From the NCBI GenBank assembly GCA_934635515.1, contig CAKTZK010000036.1, forward strand, positions 1 to 15,053: a stretch of 15,053 bases of DNA, read 5' to 3'. The notes below the pieces were generated by a model. It worked only from the letters and a program-made list of their open reading frames with translations. It did not search any database and was not told where the DNA came from. The first letter of the stretch is position 1. Each line of letters opens with the position of its first letter. Of the stretch, positions 1 to 6,587 are shown piece by piece. Source of the DNA: an uncultured Oscillospiraceae bacterium (GTDB lineage Bacteria; Bacillota_A; Clostridia; Oscillospirales; Oscillospiraceae). The translations under genes were made by a program, and so were the position numbers.

Positions 1-81
1 GAGAATATCCTCCCGGATATGGCGGTACAGCTGCTCATAGAGGCTCTCTTTTTCCTTTTTTTCAAGTGTGTAGGTCAGCAT
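1..81 (-). CDS. N-terminus of a GntR/MocR-type regulator (cut by window edge)
   Basis: Only the first 27 codons are inside the window; the gene runs leftward past base 1. It begins MLTYTLEKKEKESLYEQLYR and continues HIREDIL. This 'LYEQLYRHIREDI' pattern is the start of the GntR-type winged helix, and in proteins that open with a short TYxL stretch it is typical of MocR regulators, which carry an aminotransferase-like PLP-binding C-terminal domain. The ATG is preceded on the minus strand by GGAGGGG, a good ribosome binding site. The gene is divergent from the ECF S-component gene at 186. PdxR, the best-known MocR regulator, controls vitamin B6 synthesis, so this protein may sense PLP and control its neighbour; that is inference. 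A plain GntR repressor cannot be excluded because the C-terminal domain is not visible. Confidence 0.75.
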   Translation of the reverse strand, partial: MLTYTLEKKEKESLYEQLYRHIREDIL

Positions 82-185
82 AGCCCCTCCAACTGGTATT
101 ATCAAAGAATATCATTATGGTTATTTTAATATATCCAATTTACACTATAATACAGTCAGCAACAAAAAGCAAGAGGTGAATTTCT
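82..185. promoter_or_regulatory. Divergent promoter region between MocR-type gene and ECF S gene
   Basis: This 104-base AT-rich gap holds the control region for both genes. A perfect rightward -10 box TATAAT lies at 146-151, but no good -35 box sits 16-18 bases upstream, which fits a promoter that needs an activator. Two similar same-direction words, TGGTATT at 94-100 and TGGTTAT at 118-124, lie 24 bases apart. MocR proteins often bind direct repeats, so these are candidate operators. The ECF gene's ribosome binding site GAGGTG is at 173-178, 7 bases before its ATG. Confidence 0.5.
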
Positions 186-698
186 ATGAAAGATATGCGT
201 ATTCGCAAACTCGTATTTGCGGCTCTGATGGCCGCACTGACCTATGTTGCCACCATGGTGATCCAGATCCCCTCCCCTATGCAGGGCTATGTGAACCTGG
301 GTGACTGCTGCGTGCTTCTGTCCGGCTGGATGCTGGGTCCTTGGTGGGGCGGCGCCGCCGCAGGTATCGGCTCCATGCTCACCGACCTGCTCAACGGCTA
401 TGCCCACTATGCGCCGGGCACCTTTGTTATTAAGGGCTGCATGGCTATCGCCGCCGCCCTGCTGGCTAAGGCTATGGGCCGCAAGGCCGGCGGCTATGTG
501 GTCAGCGGGGTGGTGGCCGAGGTCATCATGGTCCTGGGCTACTTCGGCTATGCCGCTCTGCTGCTGGGCAAGGGTATCGGCGCCGCCGCCAGCATCCCCG
601 GCAACCTGGTGCAGGCCGCCGCGGGCCTGGTCATCGGTCTGGCTCTTTTCTTCCTGCTCAAGCGCAGCAAGGCACTGGACAAACTGAACCTGCAGTGA
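186..698 (+). CDS. ECF transporter S component (substrate-binding membrane subunit)
   Basis: A 170-residue, very hydrophobic protein with about five to six membrane segments. The N-terminus (IRKLVFAALMAALTYVAT, about residues 6-23), the GYVNLGD motif (34-40) and a glycine-rich stretch with a TDLLNGYAHYAPGTFVIKG block (66-84) are typical of ECF S components of the DUF1393 / ECF-ribofla_trS type. Such proteins bind a vitamin or precursor at the outer face and dock onto a shared EcfA-EcfA'-EcfT energising module. No EcfA or EcfT gene is in the window, so it is probably a group II system using a module encoded elsewhere. The substrate cannot be read from sequence. The divergent MocR-type gene makes a vitamin B6 compound possible; riboflavin, thiamine precursors and others remain open. 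The start is ATG with GAGGTG 7 bases upstream. It lies 45 bases before the UPF0340 gene and is probably cotranscribed with it. Confidence 0.88.
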   Translation: MKDMRIRKLVFAALMAALTYVATMVIQIPSPMQGYVNLGDCCVLLSGWMLGPWWGGAAAGIGSMLTDLLNGYAHYAPGTFVIKGCMAIAAALLAKAMGRKAGGYVVSGVVAEVIMVLGYFGYAALLLGKGIGAAASIPGNLVQAAAGLVIGLALFFLLKRSKALDKLNLQ

Positions 699-743
699 TA
701 AACTGAGAACAAACAGTTCTTATGCAGGAAAGGATGACGGAAT

Positions 744-1346
744 ATGGCGGGTATCGTACATGATTTGGAACAAAAGGATCTGTTCTGGCAGGTGCAGGGC
801 GAAGCGGCCAAGGCGGCCCAGCAGCTTATTGACCAGGCGCATTTGCGCGCGGGGCAGATCGTTGTGGTAGGCTGCAGCACCAGCGAGGTGGTAGGCCGGC
901 GTGTTGGCAGCTGGTCCACCCCGGAGATCGCGCAGGCCATTTTCGACGGGCTGAACAGCGTGTTCTCCCCCCAGGGCATCTACATTGCCGCTCAGTGCTG
1001 CGAGCACCTGAACCGGGCGCTGATCGTGGAGCACGAGGCTGTGCCGGGGGCGGAGATCGTGAACGTAAAGCCCCAGCCCAAGGCCGGCAGCTCCTTTGCT
1101 ACCGCCGCTTACAACAGCTTCCGTCAGCCGGTGGCTTTGGAAGAGATTCAGGCCGACGCCGGCCTGGACATCGGCGGCACCCTCATCGGCATGCACCTGA
1201 AGAAGGTGGCTGTTCCCGTGCGGCTGGACCAGAATCATATCGGCAGCGCCATTTTGTTGGCGGCCCGGGTGCGGCCCAAGTTCATCGGCGGTGAGCGGGC
1301 CATTTATGACGAGAGTCTGAAGGACGGATACCCCGACTTTACCTGA
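744..1346 (+). CDS. UPF0340 / TIGR01440 family protein (YwlG-like), function unknown
   Basis: A 200-residue soluble protein of the DUF436 family found widely in Firmicutes; B. subtilis YwlG is the reference member and has no agreed activity. Supporting motifs are IVVVGCSTSEVVGRRVGSWS (about residues 39-58), the QCCEHLNRALIVEHEAV block (about 84-100), the AGSSFATAAYNS region and the C-terminal HIGSAILLAARVRPKFIGGER. Conserved Cys, His and Glu residues in the second block suggest a catalytic or ligand-binding pocket, but this is not demonstrated. The length is near the family norm. The ATG at 744 follows a purine-rich AGGAAAGGA site at 726-734. It sits between the ECF S gene and a terminator, so it looks like the last gene of a two-gene transcript. 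In B. subtilis ywlG is next to glyA; here a glycine riboswitch follows, but past a terminator. Confidence 0.88.
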   Translation: MAGIVHDLEQKDLFWQVQGEAAKAAQQLIDQAHLRAGQIVVVGCSTSEVVGRRVGSWSTPEIAQAIFDGLNSVFSPQGIYIAAQCCEHLNRALIVEHEAVPGAEIVNVKPQPKAGSSFATAAYNSFRQPVALEEIQADAGLDIGGTLIGMHLKKVAVPVRLDQNHIGSAILLAARVRPKFIGGERAIYDESLKDGYPDFT

Positions 1347-1386
1347 TCCGCCGCGGCGGGTCTTCCCCCGGCTGTGTAGTCCACGG

Positions 1387-1420
1387 AAGGACTGCTGTCA
1401 CCAGGCAGCAGTCCTTTTTT
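1387..1420 (+). terminator. Intrinsic terminator of the ECF S / UPF0340 unit
   Basis: An 11-bp perfect stem (AAGGACTGCTG at 1387-1397 with CAGCAGTCCTT at 1406-1416) is followed directly by a run of T to 1420. It lies 40 bases after the UPF0340 stop codon. Confidence 0.9.
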
Positions 1421-1451
1421 GCGGTTTTTGAACAAAGTGTTAAATTTGGGG

Positions 1452-1480
1452 TTGCATTTCGCTTTTACCCGTGTTATACT
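1452..1480 (+). promoter_or_regulatory. Sigma-A promoter of the glycine riboswitch / symporter transcript
   Basis: TTGCAT (1452-1457), a 17-base spacer and TATACT (1475-1480), with TG at 1472-1473 forming an extended -10. Transcription would start near 1487, just upstream of the riboswitch. Confidence 0.8.
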
Positions 1481-1508
1481 AACTTCATCTTTTATATGGC
1501 CCTGTGAA

Positions 1509-1624
1509 CCGTTAAGGATCTTTTGGGAGACTGAACGGGGAGGGGACTCTGGAGAATCCCATTGAGTTGGGTGCCGAAGGTGTAAGGTCCGTCAGGGCCG
1601 AATCTCTCAGGCAAAAGGACAGAG
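1509..1624 (+). promoter_or_regulatory. Glycine riboswitch, single aptamer with 5' accessory hairpin
   Basis: The aptamer spans about 1547-1624 and carries the family signatures GTGCCGAAGG (1571-1580) and CTCTCAGGCAAAAGGACAGA (1603-1622). Visible helices are P1, CTCT 1547-1550 with AGAG 1621-1624; GAGA 1552-1555 with TCTC 1603-1606; a hairpin CCCA 1558-1561 with TGGG 1568-1571; and GGTCC 1586-1590 with GGGCC 1595-1599. Only one complete aptamer is present, although many glycine riboswitches are tandem. Upstream, CCGTT 1509-1513 can pair with AACGG 1534-1538, which fits the 'ghost aptamer' stem that singlet glycine riboswitches use in place of the missing partner. The downstream gene is an AGCS symporter, a common target. 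Whether glycine turns expression on or off cannot be read with confidence. Confidence 0.93.
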
Positions 1625-1662
1625 ACGGAAGTGCTTTTTTGCCATTTCCTCTGCCTTCTTCG

Positions 1663-1693
1663 GAGTCGCTGCTGAGCGGCTCTTTATTTTTTT
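1663..1693 (+). terminator. Terminator in the riboswitch expression platform
   Basis: GAGTCGCT (1663-1670) pairs with AGCGGCTC (1675-1682), one G-U pair, loop GCTG, followed by a T-rich run to 1693. It stands 38 bases after the aptamer and just before the ribosome binding site AAAGGAG (1694-1700), so it most likely acts as the regulated terminator. GACTC at 1545-1549, next to P1, is complementary to GAGTC in its 5' arm and is one possible antiterminator pairing; this is tentative. Confidence 0.75.
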
Positions 1694-1709
1694 AAAGGAG
1701 AAAAAGAAA

Positions 1710-3119
1710 ATGATCGAAGAAGTATTGTATCCCATTGTGTGTAAGGTCAATGAGTACCTTTCCAACTACATGCTGGTGGCGCTACTCATCGGCGTGGGCC
1801 TGTGGTACAGCATCAAGACCCGCTTTGTGCAGGTGCGCTGCTTTGGCGAGGGTATGCGCAAGGTGTTCGGCAATCTGAAGCTTCACGGCGGTGCCCAGGA
1901 AAGCGGCATGACCTCCTTCCAGGCTCTGGCCACTGCCATCGCCGCCCAGGTGGGCACCGGCAACATCGTGGGCGCCTCCGGCGCCATCCTCACCGGCGGC
2001 CCCGGCGCCATCTTCTGGATGTGGATCATCGCCTTCTTCGGCATGGCCACCATCTATGCCGAGGCGACACTGGCCCAGAAGACCCGCCGGGTGGATGCGG
2101 ACGGCACCGTTCACGGCGGCCCCGTGTACTACATCACCACCGCCTTTAAGGGCGGATTCGGCAAGTTCCTGGCAGGTTTCTTTGCCGTGGCCATCATCCT
2201 GGCCCTGGGCTTCATGGGCTGCATGGTGCAGTCCAACTCCATCGGCTCCACCTTCCAGACGGCCTTCGGCATCCCCTCCTGGGTCATGGGCATCGTGCTG
2301 GTCATCATCTGCGGCGTGATCTTCCTGGGCGGCGTGCCGCGTCTGGCTGCCGTTACGGAGAAGGTAGTGCCTGTTATGGCCGCCATCTTCCTGCTGGGCG
2401 GTCTTGCGATCCTGATCATTGACATCAAGCATGTCCCCGCCACCTTCGGCCTGATCTTCAAGTATGCCTTCCACCCGGAAGCCATCATCGGCGGCGGCAT
2501 CGGCTATGCTCTGAAGACCGCCATCAGCCAGGGCGCCAAGCGCGGCCTGTTCTCCAATGAGGCCGGTATGGGCTCCACCCCCCACGCCCACGCCCAGGCC
2601 AATGTGGCCCACCCCCATGACCAGGGTGTGGTGGCCATGATCGGCGTGTTCATCGACACCTTCGTGGTGCTGACGCTCAATGCTCTGGTCATCATCTGCG
2701 CTATGTATACCAAGGGCGGCATCCTTGCGTCCGGCCAGATCCCCGACGGCATCAACAAGGCCAACCTGGCCCAGACCGCCTTCGGCACGGTATTCGGTGA
2801 GAAGTTCGGCGCCATCTTTGTGGCTATCTGCCTGTTCTTCTTCGCCTTCTCCACGGTGCTCAGTTGGAACCTGTTCGGCAAAATCAACGCCAACTATCTC
2901 TTTGGCCGCAAGAATCCCAAGCTGTGCAATACCATTTACACCATCATTGCCCTGGTGTTCATCTTCCTGGGCACCCTGACCAGCAACGACTTTGTATGGG
3001 AGCTGACGGACATGTTCAACAACCTGATGGTCCTGCCCAACGTGCTGGCCCTGTTCGCCCTGTCGGGCATGGTGATCACCATGCTGAAGGCGGGGCAGAC
3101 GAAGAAGCTGAAGGTTTGA
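1710..3119 (+). CDS. AGCS family sodium:alanine/glycine symporter
   Basis: A 469-residue integral membrane protein with about ten to eleven hydrophobic segments and the hallmarks of the alanine or glycine:cation symporter family: QVGTGNIVG (80-88), GGPGAIFWMWIIAFFGMATIY (starting near 96), an EATLAQKTR loop (118-126), and GLFSNEAGMGSTPHAHA (279-295). The length is normal for the family. It moves alanine, glycine or a related small amino acid across the membrane with sodium. The start is ATG with AAAGGAG 9 bases upstream. It stands alone between a glycine riboswitch and its own terminator, so glycine is likely a substrate or its signal. The transport direction in vivo depends on the ion gradient and on whether the switch is an on or off type. 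Family assignment is secure; D-alanine or other specificity is not excluded. Confidence 0.95.
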   Translation: MIEEVLYPIVCKVNEYLSNYMLVALLIGVGLWYSIKTRFVQVRCFGEGMRKVFGNLKLHGGAQESGMTSFQALATAIAAQVGTGNIVGASGAILTGGPGAIFWMWIIAFFGMATIYAEATLAQKTRRVDADGTVHGGPVYYITTAFKGGFGKFLAGFFAVAIILALGFMGCMVQSNSIGSTFQTAFGIPSWVMGIVLVIICGVIFLGGVPRLAAVTEKVVPVMAAIFLLGGLAILIIDIKHVPATFGLIFKYAFHPEAIIGGGIGYALKTAISQGAKRGLFSNEAGMGSTPHAHAQANVAHPHDQGVVAMIGVFIDTFVVLTLNALVIICAMYTKGGILASGQIPDGINKANLAQTAFGTVFGEKFGAIFVAICLFFFAFSTVLSWNLFGKINANYLFGRKNPKLCNTIYTIIALVFIFLGTLTSNDFVWELTDMFNNLMVLPNVLALFALSGMVITMLKAGQTKKLKV

Positions 3120-3153
3120 GCTTTGAGAAATTGAAAATTTGCAGTTTATAACA

Positions 3154-3186
3154 AAAGACATCCGGCCCTTGCCGGATGTCTTTTTG
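3154..3186 (+). terminator. Intrinsic terminator of the AGCS gene
   Basis: AAAGACATCCGGC (3154-3166) pairs perfectly with GCCGGATGTCTTT (3171-3183), loop CCTT, followed by more T residues. It is 34 bases after the stop codon. Confidence 0.93.
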
Positions 3187-3192
3187 TGTATT

Positions 3193-3455
3193 GGGATGCG
3201 GAGGGGCGGCGGGGATGCGGATTGCCACGGGCGCGGCGCACCCTCGCAATGACATGGTTTTTGCAAGGGGTGCGGTGCAAGGCCAGGCGGGTCGTCCGGG
3301 AGGCCGACCCCTACACACCGTTTACCGATAGAATTTCGTAGGGGGCGGCGTCCCCGACGCCCCGTCACCTCCCAGATTGCGGGCGACCGCAAGGGTCGCC
3401 CCTACGGAATTGCAGCAAGGAGCTGGTAGGGCGGGCCGATGGTGGTCGGCCCGCC
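3193..3455. repeat. Intergenic block of GC-rich inverted repeats, no gene
   Basis: The gap 3187-3465 contains no credible gene. It opens with a direct repeat GGGATGCGGA (3193-3202 and 3212-3221), running into a segment bounded by ATTGC (3221-3225) and GCAAT (3246-3250). Four hairpins follow: GGGTCG 3289-3294 with CGACCC 3305-3310; GGCGTC 3347-3352 with GACGCC 3356-3361; GGGCGACC 3381-3388 with GGTCGCCC 3394-3401; and a perfect 10-bp stem GGCGGGCCGA 3430-3439 with TCGGCCCGCC 3446-3455. A CCCCTAC box (3308-3314, 3399-3405) or its inverse GTAGGGG/GTAGGGC (3338-3344, 3426-3432) flanks each one, in alternating orientation. This looks like clustered REP/BIME-style dispersed elements. The last hairpin lies just past the stop of the leftward HAD gene but lacks a T run, so it is not a typical terminator. 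Confidence 0.75.
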
Positions 3456-3465
3456 GGGGGGATTC

Positions 3466-4278
3466 TTATTTTTTGGCGGCTTTGGCCATGAGGGGAATAT
3501 CGCCCACGCCGTCCAGAACGACGCTGGGGCGGTAGGCGTAGGTCTGGAGGGTCTCCGGGGTGGAGACACCGGATAGGACCAGCACTGTGGACATGCCGCT
3601 CTCCAGGCCGGAAATGACGTCGGTATCCATCCGGTCGCCCACCATCACCGCCTCGGCGGAATGGCAGTGGAGCATCCGCAGGCCCGTGCGCATCATCAGG
3701 GGATTGGGCTTGCCGCAGAAGTAGGCCTGCTTGCCGGTAGCCATCTCGATGGGAGCGATGAGGGCCCGGCAGGCGGGGGCGATGCCGTTTTCAATGGGGC
3801 CGGATACATCGGAATTGGCGCCGATGAGCTTGGCCCCGGCCATGACCAGGTTGGTGGCCTTGGTGAGGGTGTCCAGGGAGTAGGTACGGCCCTCCCCCAC
3901 CACCACATAGTCGGGGTTTACGTCGTTCATGGTCAGACCCGCATCATACAGGGCATTCAGCAGGCCCGCCTCGCCTATGGCGAACACGGAGCAGCCCGGG
4001 GCCTGCTCCTTGAGAAAGGCCGCCGTAGCCAGGGCGCTGGTATAGAAGTGCTCCTCCGGCACGTCCAGACCCATCCGGGCCAGCTTCTGGTTCAGCTCCC
4101 GGGGAGTATAGCCGCTGTTGTTGGTGAGGAACAGGTACTCCTTGTCCTCATCGTGGAGCCACTGGATAAACTCCGCTACACCGGGCAGGATACGGTTTCC
4201 GTGATAGATCACGCCGTCCATATCGCAGATAAAGCCCTTTTTCTCGTTGAAATCGATTTTATAGGATGCATCAGGCAT
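3466..4278 (-). CDS. HAD-IIA family phosphatase (NagD/pNPPase-like)
   Basis: A 270-residue cytosolic haloacid-dehalogenase-type hydrolase. All four HAD motifs are visible: DMDGV at 19-23 (nucleophile D19, acid D21), LTNNSG at 51-56, the CGKPNP lysine motif (K190) and VMVGDRMDTD at 211-220 (metal-binding D215, D220). The large cap between motifs II and III and the overall length match subclass IIA, which includes NagD, AraL and p-nitrophenylphosphate phosphatases. These remove phosphate from sugar phosphates, nucleotides or damaged metabolites; the natural substrate is not readable here. The frame is open back to an ATG at 4341, but the ATG at 4278 is preferred because AAAGGAGGG lies 6 bases before it and the earlier ATG overlaps the likely -35 region. 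It is the last leftward gene, 90 bases after the UPF0210 gene, with its own promoter candidate. Confidence 0.92.
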   Translation of the reverse strand: MPDASYKIDFNEKKGFICDMDGVIYHGNRILPGVAEFIQWLHDEDKEYLFLTNNSGYTPRELNQKLARMGLDVPEEHFYTSALATAAFLKEQAPGCSVFAIGEAGLLNALYDAGLTMNDVNPDYVVVGEGRTYSLDTLTKATNLVMAGAKLIGANSDVSGPIENGIAPACRALIAPIEMATGKQAYFCGKPNPLMMRTGLRMLHCHSAEAVMVGDRMDTDVISGLESGMSTVLVLSGVSTPETLQTYAYRPSVVLDGVGDIPLMAKAAKK

Positions 4279-4308
4279 AGGGCACCCTCCTTTCTCCTCT
4301 TCAAGCAC

Positions 4309-4341
4309 AGTATACCACGGCAGAAGCTGCCGTTCCATCAA
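4309..4341 (-). promoter_or_regulatory. Promoter with palindromic operator candidate before the HAD gene
   Basis: Read on the minus strand, TATACT (4309-4314) is preceded by TGG, giving an extended -10 box. TTGATG (4336-4341) is a possible -35 but is 21 bases away, longer than ideal. Between them lies a perfect palindrome, ACGGCAG 4317-4323 and CTGCCGT 4327-4333 with a 3-base centre. A repressor bound there would block RNA polymerase. It could also be a small hairpin in the transcript reading through from the upstream gene. Confidence 0.5.
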
Positions 4342-4368
4342 GGAAACGTTAAATCCGCATGAAATCTA

Positions 4369-5727
4369 TCAGTTTTTCAGGCTCTGCAGCGGGGCGGGGA
4401 TGCGGCCGCCACGGGCGATGAACGTAGCGGAGGAGGCCCCGTGCACCGGCATCACCGGGGCCGAGCCCAGCAGGCCGCCCATCTCGATCATATCGCCCAC
4501 GGACTTGCCCTCCACGGGGATGATGCGCACGGCGGTGGTCTTGCTGTTGACCATGCCCACCGCGGCCTCGTCGGCGATGATGGCGGAGATGGTCTCAGCG
4601 GTGGTCTCTCCGGGGACGGCGATCATATCCAGGCCCACGGAGCACACGCAGGTCATGGCCTCCAGCTTATCCAGGGTCAGGGTGCCGCTGAGGGCCGCGG
4701 CGATCATGCCCTCGTCCTCGGACACGGGGATGAACGCGCCGGACAGGCCGCCCACATGGGAGGAGGCCATGACGCCGCCCTTTTTCACCGCGTCGTTCAG
4801 CAGGGCCAGGGCTGCCGTGGTACCGTGGGTGCCGCAGGTCTCCAGGCCCATCTCCTCCAGGATCCGGGCCACGCTGTCGCCCACCGCCGGGGTGGGGGCC
4901 AGAGACAGGTCCACGATGCCGAAGGGCGTACCCAGCCGCTGGGAGGCCTCGGAGGCCACCATTTGGCCCATGCGGGTAATTTGGAAGGCGGTCTTTTTCA
5001 CCGTCTCGGCCACCACGTCAAAGGGCGCGCCCTTGACGCTCTGCAGGGCGTGGTACACCACGCCCGGGCCGCTGACACCCACGTTGATGACGCTGTCCGC
5101 CTCGCCTACGCCGTGAAAAGCACCGGCCATGAAGGGGTTATCCTCCACGGCGTTGCAGAACACCACCAGCTTGGCGCAGCCCAGGCCCTCCTGCTCCCTT
5201 GTCAGGTGGGCCGTCTCCTTGATGATGCGGCCCATACGGGCCACGGCATCCATATTGATGCCCGCCCGGGTGGAGCCCACATTCACGCTGGAGCAGACGA
5301 AATCCGTCTCGGTCAGAGCCTGGGGAATGGCCCGCAGCAGCAGCTCATCACCCCGGGCAAAGCCCTTTTGCACCAGGGCGGAAAAACCGCCGATAAAGTT
5401 CACGCCGCAGGCCTTGGCCGCCCGGTCCATGGTCAGGGCAAAGGGTACCAGGTCCTCGGTGTCGCAGGCTCCGGCAACCAGGGCCATGGGGGTCACGGAA
5501 ATGCGCTTATTGACGATGGGGATGCCGAACTCGCTCTCGATATCCTCCCCGGTCTTCACTAGGTTTTCGGCGTATTTGGTAATTTTATCGTAGATTTTAT
5601 CGCAGCAGCGCTTGGGGTCCTCGCTGACGCAGTCCAGCAGGGAGATGCCCATGGTGATGGTGCGGATGTCCAGGTGCTGCTTGTCGATCATGTTGATGGT
5701 GTCGAAAATATTATTCAGGCTCAGCAT
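4369..5727 (-). CDS. UPF0210 / DUF711 (PFL family) protein, function unknown
   Basis: A 452-residue protein matching the UPF0210 family, annotated as 'PFL family protein' because its fold recalls pyruvate formate-lyase. Supporting stretches are the N-terminus [33 protein letters not shown] (about 21-33), the [17 protein letters not shown] block (about 111-127), [17 protein letters not shown] (about 146-162), and glycine-rich [12 protein letters not shown] and [16 protein letters not shown] segments. The length is the family norm. I see no glycyl-radical RVxGY-type motif at the C-terminus, so an actual formate-lyase activity should not be assumed. The ATG has GAGGTG 6 bases upstream. It starts 11 bases after the stop of the ACT-domain gene, and this pairing (UPF0237 then UPF0210) is conserved in many Firmicutes, so the two products probably work together, the ACT protein perhaps as a regulatory subunit. 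Confidence 0.92.
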   Translation of the reverse strand: MLSLNNIFDTINMIDKQHLDIRTITMGISLLDCVSEDPKRCCDKIYDKITKYAENLVKTGEDIESEFGIPIVNKRISVTPMALVAGACDTEDLVPFALTMDRAAKACGVNFIGGFSALVQKGFARGDELLLRAIPQALTETDFVCSSVNVGSTRAGINMDAVARMGRIIKETAHLTREQEGLGCAKLVVFCNAVEDNPFMAGAFHGVGEADSVINVGVSGPGVVYHALQSVKGAPFDVVAETVKKTAFQITRMGQMVASEASQRLGTPFGIVDLSLAPTPAVGDSVARILEEMGLETCGTHGTTAALALLNDAVKKGGVMASSHVGGLSGAFIPVSEDEGMIAAALSGTLTLDKLEAMTCVCSVGLDMIAVPGETTAETISAIIADEAAVGMVNSKTTAVRIIPVEGKSVGDMIEMGGLLGSAPVMPVHGASSATFIARGGRIPAPLQSLKN

Positions 5728-5738
5728 AGTTACACCTC

Positions 5739-6008
5739 TTACAGCTTGTGCATGGCGTCAAAAATGTCCTCCCGCTGGACGCGGATGGACAGGCCCCTAC
5801 CCTCGCCGTAGTCCTTCAGGCTCCGGCTCAGCTGGTCAAAGGGCGCGTCGCACTGGGACAGGTCCACCACCATCATCATGGTGAAATACCCCTGCATGAC
5901 GGTCTGGCTGATGTCCAGAACGTTGATATTGTGCTCGGCCAGGCGGTTGCAGACGCCAGCGATGATGCCCACCTGGTCTTTTCCTACTACGGTTACGATC
6001 GCTTTCAT
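5739..6008 (-). CDS. ACT domain protein, UPF0237 family
   Basis: An 89-residue protein that is essentially one ACT domain. It begins [20 protein letters not shown], the beta strand and glycine-containing ligand loop of ACT domains, followed by [28 protein letters not shown], the family's helix-strand pattern. ACT domains bind amino acids or similar small molecules and usually dimerise. This type resembles single halves of the glycine-cleavage regulator GcvR but has no DNA-binding part. It is placed 6 bases after yfbR and 11 bases before the UPF0210 gene, so it is translated as part of the same message and is the likely partner of the UPF0210 protein. The ligand is unknown. Confidence 0.93.
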   Translation of the reverse strand: MKAIVTVVGKDQVGIIAGVCNRLAEHNINVLDISQTVMQGYFTMMMVVDLSQCDAPFDQLSRSLKDYGEGRGLSIRVQREDIFDAMHKL

Positions 6009-6014
6009 AGTATG

Positions 6015-6587
6015 TCACTCCATTTCATCCAAAGTCAGGGCAAAGCTGCCCAGAAAATTTTCACAGAAATACTGCAGCTCCGGCAGGTCCATTTTGTCCA
6101 GGGCCGCCCGGGTCTGCTCCGCCGCCGCCCGGAACTCGCCGTTGCCGGCCTTCAGCTCCTCCAGGCACTTGATGTGAGCGGAGAGCTTGTCCGCCGCCTT
6201 TACCAGCTCCTGCACCTGCCCGTCGGAGGGGCGCAGGGCCTCCTCGTAGTCTCCCCGCAGCTCCCGGGGGAGCATCGCCAGGAGCTTGTCCTCGGCCACC
6301 CGCTCCACCTGCTTGTAAGAGTCCCGAATCTGGGGATTATAGTATTTAATCGGTGTGGGCAGGTCGCCGGTGAGGATCTCCGGGGCGTCGTGGTACAAAG
6401 CCGCCACGGCCACGGCACCCTCGTCCACGCAGCCGCCGAAGCAGCGGTTGCGGATGACGGCCAGGGCGTGGGCCAGCACCGCCACCTGGTGGCTGTGCTC
6501 CTGGATATTCTCGGTATAGCTGTTGCGCATAAGGGCCCATCGGCTTATAAAGCGCATGCGGTTGATATAGGCAAAAAAGTGGCTCAC
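6015..6587 (-). CDS. yfbR: 5'-deoxynucleotidase, YfbR-type HD phosphohydrolase
   Basis: A 190-residue HD-domain protein close in length to E. coli YfbR (about 199), which removes phosphate from deoxynucleoside 5'-monophosphates in the cytosol. Key positions are all present: RWALMRN (R16, W17), ENIQEHS with metal ligand H31, the HD pair in YHDAPEI (H66, D67), TGDLPTPIKY (D75) and the second metal-ligand aspartate in KAADKLSAHIKCLEE (D133). It starts with GTG inside the stop of mtaB (GTGA, 4-nt overlap), with GGAGA 9 bases upstream, so the two are translationally coupled. A likely role is dNMP turnover, maintaining deoxynucleotide balance. Confidence 0.92.
   Translation of the reverse strand: MSHFFAYINRMRFISRWALMRNSYTENIQEHSHQVAVLAHALAVIRNRCFGGCVDEGAVAVAALYHDAPEILTGDLPTPIKYYNPQIRDSYKQVERVAEDKLLAMLPRELRGDYEEALRPSDGQVQELVKAADKLSAHIKCLEELKAGNGEFRAAAEQTRAALDKMDLPELQYFCENFLGSFALTLDEME

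Noticed and set aside
1782..3392. 536-codon open frame on the minus strand, opposite the AGCS gene
   Set aside because: It is antisense to a clear symporter gene and its product is low-complexity, rich in H, Q, D, G and A, as expected from the reverse of GC-rich hydrophobic codons. No ribosome binding site or family resemblance.
3430..3455. 10-bp GC stem just past the HAD stop codon as a terminator
   Set aside because: On the minus strand no T tract follows the stem; its flanking GTAGGGC box groups it with the other hairpin repeats in the gap.
4279..4341. Longer HAD protein starting at ATG 4341
   Set aside because: The extra 21 residues are not family-like, the upstream ATG lies in the promoter candidate, and a much better ribosome binding site precedes ATG 4278.
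4369..5727. Possible pyruvate formate-lyase activity of the 'PFL family' protein
   Set aside because: It is much shorter than true PFL and no C-terminal glycyl-radical motif is visible; the name reflects fold similarity only.
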